This document shows positions 9,232 through 14,313 of a DNA stretch of 14,313 nt, in pieces. The stretch is from Phoronis ovalis (taxonomy: Eukaryota > Phoronida > Phoronidae), in NCBI GenBank assembly GCA_028565635.1, contig JAOXYB010033040.1, positions 1 through 14,313 of the forward strand, read 5' to 3'. The notes beneath the pieces are model-generated. The model had not been told where the DNA came from and ran no database searches. It saw only the letters and a list, made by a program, of their open reading frames with translations. Each line of letters begins with the position of its first letter. Within the stretch, counting starts at the first letter, position 1. The position numbers and the translations under genes were made by a program.

Positions 9232-10112
9232 TAAAATTCTGGAGGTATACATTTTCTTATTTTTTGATATGTTTTTCTTCTTCACTTGAGCCTAATTTAG
9301 ATATCATTTTTTACTCTCAACTTCATTCCAAACTTAATCAGTAATAGAATTTACACCTCGGCCAAACACAAAATCGCAAAAACTCTGTATGTTTAGCCGT
9401 TATTCTAAAATTAAATATCTACACGGTAAAATAAGGACACATATCATGCCTTTCAAATGTTATTAAAATTATCTTCCAATATATTTTGTTTTCCGCTAAT
9501 TTTTTCCAGTCAATACAACCCGCTATTTCGTCATTACGAAAAACGAACATTTTGCGATTTAAAAAAAAAAATGGAGATACGCATTTTTTTATTTTTCAAT
9601 ATGTTGTCGGCAAACGTCTTCCCTTCACATATCATGACTCAAAAGAGTCCAAACTACTGGTCTTCATATGATTTGATGTCCCTTTTAAGCAGCTACTCAT
9701 GTTGATAAACGTCTTCTAGCCCAGTATTACGACGTACCCGACATGTTTATCATACCTACATGTTCGTGTCCATTAATTACCGTCGTGATACTACTGCAAG
9801 AATGGAGTGCTATTTTAGAAGTTGACAAGAAAAGGAAAGATATTAAAGTAAGAATTTAATGTAAAATTAAAATTAACTATAGTCTGTTTCACTATTTATG
9901 TCGCAGGTGTTTGATCCTATATCGCCGAAAAAAAACATCTCTAGTTTACTTTTGTAATTCTAAAGTGAAAACAACAGACCAACCATTTTTAATTGGAGAA
10001 AATTATAATTTTCTAATTATTGGTTTTTTGTTGAAAAATGCCGAAGTTAGCAACCGATCGTTATTAAGAAGGAAGGCAATGGTTATTTACCTTCGTTGGT
10101 TTATTTATTGTA
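9232..10112. other. AT-rich intronic spacer next to the LINE fragment
   Basis: No continuation of the LINE was recognised. A loosely similar pair of about 37 bp begins at GGAGGTATACATTTT (9240) and GGAGATACGCATTTT (9571); it may be a weak direct duplication or chance. Open frames here are AT-biased noise. Confidence 0.45.
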
Positions 10113-10118
10113 ACTTAC

Positions 10119-10360
10119 TCTTAAGGTGCACTCTTCTTTTGGAGGGCTATTAGGCATGTGTAGCTTACTCTTCTTTCCCCTCTTCTTAACTCTATTTCCC
10201 CAATATGTGTAATTTACAGCTGCATATTCTAACAGTGCGGCAAACACGAAAACAAAGCACATAACCAGATATATATCTATAGCCTTCACGTAGGAAATGC
10301 GTGGAAGAGTTGATCGCACTCCTGTGCTAATAGTAGTCATGGTAAGCACCGTAGTTATAC
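10119..10360 (-). CDS. LCCH3-like: GABA-A receptor beta-type (LCCH3-like) subunit, TM2-TM3 exon
   Basis: Internal exon of the same gene as 3138-3545. It has two bases of a split glycine codon plus 80 codons. Residues 1-15 ([15 protein letters not shown]) are the pore-lining TM2 from about position 5' to 19', including the conserved Leu 9' gate. Residues 16-26 are the TM2-TM3 linker ([11 protein letters not shown]), which couples ligand binding to gating. TM3 is at about 27-49 ([11 protein letters not shown], then [10 protein letters not shown]), followed by a lysine-rich start of the intracellular loop. The acceptor is TAACATTTTCAG|GT, phase 1. The donor is AGA|GTAAGT at 10118-10113, phase 0. 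Without splicing, the frame meets TAA at 10103-10101. The TM2-TM3 text closely matches invertebrate GABA receptor beta subunits as I remember them, more than GluCl or RDL types. The first part of TM2, including the selectivity residues at -2' to 2', is on an exon not seen here. Confidence 0.95.
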
Positions 10361-10788
10361 CTGAAAATGTTATAAGTGAATCACAGGATACTTATTTCTG
10401 GCAGAACTACGAGTTTAACACAGATATAAACGATATAATGCTTTTATGTGTCAGGCCAGTCTGAATAAATCCATCCGTTGATGTTCTGTACCCTCTCAAC
10501 TAACGTCTGAGATTAACCATAGCCAATTTAGTTTATTACTTCGAAAAGCAGAAGAACGATAATCCCTTTATGTTACGAAAATCTTGATACCAATCAAATT
10601 GCAGCTTACAATAATAGGCACAACCGTACAGTGGACTAAGCAGGAAGGGGTCGATCACAAACATGGTGTGCTGCAAGAGTTTCTCAGTAGTCAGGTAAAC
10701 AAAGAGCAAGCTCCCCGGCGATACCTAGCTATTCAGAATGAGTCATGAGTCATAATGATAGGATAGACGTCCCTTACGAAACATTTCG

Positions 10789-10977
10789 AATTCTATATAA
10801 TGCTCTATGGAATTCTATAGAGAATTCTATAGAAAATTGGAACAATTTCTATAGAACTCTATAGGATTTTCTATAGAATTCTATAGAAGATTCTCATGAA
10901 TGTATAGAGAATTGGACACTTTCTATAGATACTTTTTATACAGTATTGGGCACTTTTTATGGAATTCTATAGAGAAT
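10789..10977. repeat. CTATAG palindromic array, left
   Basis: Degenerate units of GAATTCTATAGAATTC type, eight exact CTATAG by eye, mixed with ACACTTTCTATAG variants. Nearly every unit is self-complementary. Confidence 0.9.
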
Positions 10978-11360
10978 TTCGGACATTTTTTCTCTTATGT
11001 ATTTATGTCGGATCCATTATTTTTTACATTGAACTTTTTTATTAAAACATTAAAATAATTATATTTGCGTATATTTTAATAGCATGTAAGTTTATTTAAA
11101 ACAATAAAATTTCAGAAAACCATCTTTAGCTAAAACTTACTATATCTAGCTTCCTTTTGTCTCTTGATGTTTTAAACTGACTTAGTTGAACCTGAGTCAT
11201 ATGTATATTTATTCACTACTTAAAACAAGATCTTAGCAATTAGAATAAGAAATAGTAACAAGATAAACAAGAAAGCTTTTTAATCATTTCTTAATTTAAA
11301 AAAATCACAAGTATGCATTGTAATAAAAAAACATATCACAAAAAACGACAATCCAACTGC

Positions 11361-11558
11361 TCTATAAAATTCTATAAAATTCTATAGAGCTCTCTATACA
11401 ATTCTATAGAGCTCTCTATATAATTCTATAGAGCTTTCTATAGATTCTATAGAGCTCTCTATATAATTGTATAGAGCTTTCTATGGAATTCTATAGAGTG
11501 CTCTATAGAGTTTTCTCTATAGAATTATATAGAATCCTCTATAGAATGTTCTGTAGGA
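11361..11558. repeat. CTATAG palindromic array, middle
   Basis: Units such as AATTCTATAGAGCTCTCTATA recur about every 30 bp, with nine exact CTATAG by eye. This sub-array alternates AATT and AGCT flanks around CTATAG, unlike the left array, which uses mainly AATT. Confidence 0.9.
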
Positions 11559-11830
11559 TTTTTTCTTTCTTTGTGAAATGGTTATAACATTTAACACTGC
11601 TGATTTTGATGCTTATGAATATTTATCAATTTAATAATTATAAAGCTAAACTTTGTTAATTTACCATAATTGAGCATTTCCTAGTAAAAACAATTAAACT
11701 AATTAAGTTATTAATTGCTTAATGCACTAGTAAAAAAAATAATTATTAAATCCCAAAAGTATTTTTCATATATTAAGTACAATTGAATGTTTACTCTCAG
11801 AACTATAATATAAGCTTATAGGAGGGAAGC

Positions 11831-11926
11831 TCTTTATAGGCTCTATAGAATTTCTATAGAGCTCTATAGAGCCTCTACAGAGTCTCTATAGAGCTCTATA
11901 GAAGCTCAATAGAATTCTATAGAACA
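11831..11926. repeat. CTATAG palindromic array, right
   Basis: Densely packed CTCTATAGAGCTCTATAGA-type units, six exact CTATAG by eye, running into the right TIR. Confidence 0.9.
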
Positions 11927-12129
11927 TTTTCGTAAGGTGTGATAGGATAGACGTGGATCACGCACAGAGAAAGGCTTATCTCGGTTAGCAAAAGATTAGT
12001 GACGTACTGATCGAATTATTTCGCTCTTATTAAATTGAAGGGATATAACAAAAATTGACAATAGTTAAGGCCAAACGTTAGTTGAGAAGGTAAGGAACAC
12101 TAACAGATGGATTTATTCAGACTGGTGCC

Positions 12130-12184
12130 AGGCCAACCCTAGGATATATAAAACTCTTAGAGTTTTATATGTCCTAGGCCAACC
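12130..12184. repeat. Hairpin (19-bp arms) between 9-bp direct repeats
   Basis: CCTAGGATATATAAAACTC (12138-12156) is inverted at 12160-12178 with one mismatch, which is a G-U pair in RNA, and a 3-nt loop. AGGCCAACC is directly repeated at 12130-12138 and 12176-12184. This reads as a 37-bp palindrome inserted with a 9-bp duplication immediately beside the MITE end. Confidence 0.85.
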
Positions 12185-12411
12185 TAACCAGTGTGCACTC
12201 GAACTGTCAATCGAATATCCAGCTCCTAGATATCTTCTTCCTTACGAACATTTTCCCCGATTTTCTCTCTGAAAGGCCTCCTACTCGCACTCGCGTAAAT
12301 TTCTCATTAGGTTCGCGTGTCAGGAAATCTATCAGTGTAACAGGGAGAAAATAGGCGCAAGTGCACGCTGATATAGCACCCTTATATAACAATAATTTTA
12401 TCATATAACAA
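12185..12411. other. No feature recognised
   Basis: A pyrimidine-rich stretch between the hairpin and the next array element. The minus-strand 72-codon frame at 12207-12425 has no recognisable motif. Confidence 0.4.
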
Positions 12412-12620
12412 CCCGGGGGGCGCATGGGTCAAATGCTGGGTCCACATGCGCGAACGAAAAGTCACGTGAAAAGAGTAATTTTTTTCCAACCAAGCGTTCC
12501 GCGTATATATTTAGCTAAATATTGGCAAATAGGGTGTTGTTTTCAGTCCGAGTTACAGACGCGTAAAAAGGGTGTTTTCCAATATCAGACGCGTAAAAAG
12601 TGTATATTTTTCAGCCATCA
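12412..12620. mobile_element. CCCGGG-type array element D, left end and array only
   Basis: Begins CCCGGGGGGCGCATGGG like element A, with a short inverted pair CGCATG (12421-12426) and CATGCG (12445-12450). It is followed by degenerate units such as GCGTAAAAAGGGTGTTTTCC, with GGGTG/AGTGTA cores near 12472, 12501, 12531, 12569 and 12599 (steps of 29, 30, 38 and 30). The sequence CACATGCGCGAACGAAAAG resembles the left inner repeat of element C. No right end or TSD was found. Confidence 0.5.
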
Positions 12621-13229
12621 GATGAAAATCAGCCTGGTATAAACTTAGGGACTGGTCAGAAATTACCCAATGGGGGTGCAAGGAAAAACCAAAAATTGTC
12701 CCACGTAACATAATGTACACTTCAGCTTCTGGAGCCCTCGCCGGGCCAGGCTTAGAAAAATTAATAGTCGTATTCAACTCATTATATCATATACAATCAA
12801 CTTCAGGGCACTTCTGTGCAGGATATGCTGGCTTCATACATTCTATATAATGTTACTTAATTATGAGACAGTCCGAATTTATTTTTGGGAATTAGGGTCA
12901 GGTAATAATGAGAAGTAACATTTTTTATTTTTGGGTGCATCGAGGATGTACTTTTATTTTGGCTTTCGCCAAGAACTGAATTCTCCTGAACAGTTGTTAA
13001 TCTAAAGAGTAAAGGACGAACAAATTAGACTTCAAATATTATTATTAACTAACAATTGGAATGTTTGTATTTTAATAAATTAATATGAGCATTTTTATCT
13101 AGGTACATGTATTTAAGGTAAAAGATCTAGTTGTGTTTTAACAGGTTCAATGACTTGACTTGACCGCAAGTTTACAAATATTAGTATTTTTTTTAATTTC
13201 TGAACATTTTTAGTTAACATTTTCTCTTT

Positions 13230-13335
13230 TAAACCAGATCTTAAAATGTCTCTAAAAATGCACCAGAAGCTACAAATTGCATTCTACATTTCATAATTTT
13301 CCCACGGGGAAGTGCCCCTGGACCCCTCTTCAATA
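13230..13335 (+). repeat. Dispersed-repeat-like segment (GCACCAGAAG ... GGGGAAGTGCCCC)
   Basis: The run AAAATGCACCAGAAGC, then AATTTTCCCACGGGGAAG, TGCCCCTGGACCCCTC matches the pattern of an interspersed repeat I recall from cnidarian and marine invertebrate genomes. This is memory only; the boundaries are approximate. Confidence 0.35.
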
Positions 13336-13726
13336 CATATCACCAGGCATTCAATAACTAAATAATAGGTTTTTTTAAATAGCATACTATCATGCCATTC
13401 CTTACCAGCGGATAACAGAAAAGAACACTAAAATGTGATGACTATATATAAGTACATAATATAAAATATTTATGTACATCCCCTGGATACAATTAGGCAG
13501 TATGAATAATGTTAAGATAAAAAAAGTGACAGTCATTCCACAGAGCCCCGAAAATACTTGTTGTTTCAGTAATTTAACAGAATTTGGGCTGCAGATTCCA
13601 TCTAATGAACAAGCGTGCTTAGTCTAAAACATCTATTGTGTAGACTTTTTTTGGAAGTTCGAAAATTAAGGTTATAGAGTATTCATGCATTGGATAGTGG
13701 GCAGATCTCTTGTGATCCCGTATAGT

Positions 13727-13780
13727 GATTCATATTTGACGTGTTTCATCGCAGTGGCTTCATCAGGTCAAATATGTCTC
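13727..13780 (-). repeat. Hammerhead-like / Penelope-like motif (probably inactive)
   Basis: On the minus strand, arms CATATTTGAC (13776-13767) and GTCAAATATG (13740-13731) enclose CTGATGA ... GAAAC ... GTC in the order of a type I hammerhead ribozyme, the form carried by Penelope-like retroelements. However, GAC separates the arm from CTGATGA, stem II has almost no pairing and stem III has only two pairs, so the canonical fold is not met. It is best read as a decayed copy or a look-alike. Confidence 0.4.
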
Positions 13781-14055
13781 AGTTTTTGGCTAGTTTGGAA
13801 GCAATTTTTCAGCAAGATCTCTAAAATCCCAATTAACTAACCATAAAAGCACGGTGAAATTTGATTTTTTCATTGATTTATTCAAACAGTTGCAATCTGT
13901 ATATATGCCCGCAGACTCCCCTTGTTGCACAATTACCATGAAAATACTCATTTTTTGGAAGAGAGAGGGGGTCATAGTTTTGTGCCTTATCTAAGGGAAG
14001 GGGTTGATTTTTTTTATGCCCAATGCTTCAATTTTAATTTCTGACTAGCCCCTAA

Positions 14056-14190
14056 TACAGGTTTTTATTGCATTGAAATTTGTATGAAGTAATTGTGTGT
14101 TTTTTTGCAATTTAATATTTAAGCTGTTCTACTTTAAATAATGTATTCGTTTAACTTGGAAGACATTATATTCTCTCAAAACTTACGTTT
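14056..14190. other. AT-rich spacer
   Basis: T-rich sequence with no feature recognised. Confidence 0.4.
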
Positions 14191-14194
14191 TTAC

Positions 14195-14313
14195 TCACAG
14201 TCTGTGAAAGGGCATGATTTTAGTTCAGGTATGCCAAAGGGTATGATTTTTACTAAGTGTAAGGTCTGCCAAAGGGTCACTTTTTAAACCTACAAGTCTT
14301 TCAAAGGGGTGCT
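14195..14313 (+). repeat. Array of TCTGCCAAAGGGTATGATTTT units, cut by the window edge
   Basis: AAAGGG cores at 14207, 14236, 14271 and 14303 give steps of 29, 35 and 32 (96 over three units). The core GGGTATGATTTTTA resembles the GGGTATATTTT of the array at 2080-2332. It is probably the start of another array element continuing to the right. Confidence 0.75.

Larger units (their letters stand above)
3546..10118 (-). other. Intron of the GABA receptor gene, about 6.6 kb, phase 0
   Basis: Bounded on the minus strand by donor GTAAGT (10118-10113) and acceptor CTATTGTAG (up to 3546). Both flanking exons read phase 0 at the junction. It contains a CCCGGG array element, a TGACCT-rich repeat, an antisense LINE fragment and AT-rich filler. 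No other exon was recognised, but a small alternative exon in the TM3-TM4 loop region could be missed by eye. Confidence 0.88.
10771..11939. mobile_element. CTATAG-array TIR element nested in the MITE, 15-bp direct flanks
   Basis: TGATAGGATAGACGT occurs exactly at 10756-10770 and 11940-11954. Between them the ends CCCTTACGAAA and, read inverted, CACCTTACGAAAA are near-perfect TIRs. Comparison with the copy at 81-262, which runs from GACGT to GGATCACGC without interruption, supports insertion. The element carries three arrays of CTATAG-centred units (left, middle, right) separated by AT-rich spacers, and no coding region. I do not recognise the family; 15 bp is longer than the TSD of the common cut-and-paste superfamilies (2 to 11 bp). 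Confidence 0.82.
10457..12124. mobile_element. Long-TIR MITE copy 2 with 9-bp TSD, interrupted by a nested element
   Basis: The first roughly 75 bp, starting CAGTCTGAATAAATCCATC, are inverted at the other end (GATGGATTTATTCAGACTG ends at 12124) at about four-fifths identity. Flanks GTGTCAGGC (10448-10456) and GTGCCAGGC (12125-12133) match at 8 of 9. Without the nested insertion the element is about 500 bp and non-coding. Long TIRs and a 9-bp TSD are typical of Mutator-like MITEs; this assignment is inference. Part of another copy is at 81-262. Confidence 0.85.
12645..14055. mobile_element. Element bounded by inverted TTAGGGRCTRGTCAGAAATT ends
   Basis: TTAGGGACTGGTCAGAAATT at 12645-12664 is inverted at 14036-14055 with two differences. 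The right part holds two GGGGTCATAGTTTT-like units exactly 32 bp apart (about 13968 and 14000). The ends resemble a repeat I recall from several marine invertebrate genomes. No TSD is evident and there is no coding region, so the two ends might belong to separate copies rather than one 1.4-kb element. Confidence 0.45.
10361..14313 (-). other. Probable further intron of the same gene, running off the right edge
   Basis: The acceptor at 10361 requires an upstream exon ending in phase 1 with G of a glycine codon and encoding TM1 and the start of TM2. I searched the minus strand for a TM1 pattern (WVSFW-like) and for a phase-1 donor after ARV-LG and found neither. The stretch is mostly repeat elements, described separately. 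Confidence 0.6.

Noticed and set aside
10163-10168. Alternative donor GTAAGC for the TM2-TM3 exon
   Set aside because: It would leave phase 1, which does not match the phase-0 acceptor of the last exon; GTAAGT at 10113-10118 is a better consensus and fits the phase.
12780-12792. ATCATATACAA as right TSD of the element starting at 12412
   Set aside because: It differs by an indel from ATCATATAACAA at the left, and the sequence before it has no C-run end.
12640-12800. Possible TM1 exon on the minus strand (W..FW-like spacing near 12677-12692)
   Set aside because: The frame gives WDNFW without a hydrophobic segment or a phase-1 donor.
1-14313. tRNA, rRNA or snRNA genes
   Set aside because: No A/B-box pairs with cloverleaf arms and no conserved rRNA or snRNA segments were recognised on either strand.

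Overview
This is eukaryotic DNA: AT-rich, gene-poor, full of small non-autonomous transposons, and with protein-coding sequence broken by GT-AG introns. It most resembles a marine invertebrate genome. The one host gene recognised is the 3' part of a Cys-loop receptor gene on the minus strand. Its TM2-TM3 exon (10360 down to 10119) and last exon (3545 down to 3138) read as a GABA-A receptor beta-type subunit, closest in my memory to the invertebrate LCCH3 group. Splice sites and phases agree (phase-1 acceptor at 10360, phase-0 donor GTAAGT, phase-0 acceptor at 3545), giving an intron of about 6.6 kb. Exons for the ligand-binding domain, TM1 and the start of TM2 were not found and should lie beyond the right edge, so 10361-14313 is probably also intron. 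No phylum can be assigned from this window.

Layout, left to right. 1-80 is the end of a CCCGGG-ended repeat element that appears to have inserted into a MITE copy (81-262). 263-1993 has nothing recognisable. 2003-2392 is a complete CCCGGG element carrying an array with 32-bp period and a 9-bp target-site duplication (TSD). 2461-2928 is a related element containing a perfect 37-bp-arm hairpin. 3138-3545 is the last receptor exon. The long intron holds a second CCCGGG element (5126-5478, 10-bp TSD), a repeat dense in TGACCT hexamers (6331-7040) and a broken, doubly truncated Jockey-group LINE (about 7780-9231) antisense to the host gene. 10119-10360 is the TM2-TM3 exon. Upstream of it, a long-TIR MITE (10457-12124, 9-bp TSD) is interrupted by another TIR element made largely of CTATAG-palindrome arrays (10771-11939) with a 15-bp direct repeat at its ends. 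A hairpin between 9-bp direct repeats, another CCCGGG-type array, a TTAGGG-ended repeat element holding a hammerhead-like motif, and the start of a further array fill the remainder.

The most unusual content is the set of array-carrying mobile elements. Two elements share nearly the same ends and inner inverted repeat (TGTGC[G/A]GCCCA) but carry different tandem arrays, both spaced near 32 bp. The second is the nested CTATAG element with a long, 15-bp apparent TSD, for which a related copy at 81-262 serves as an uninterrupted reference site. All family assignments rest on reading by eye.
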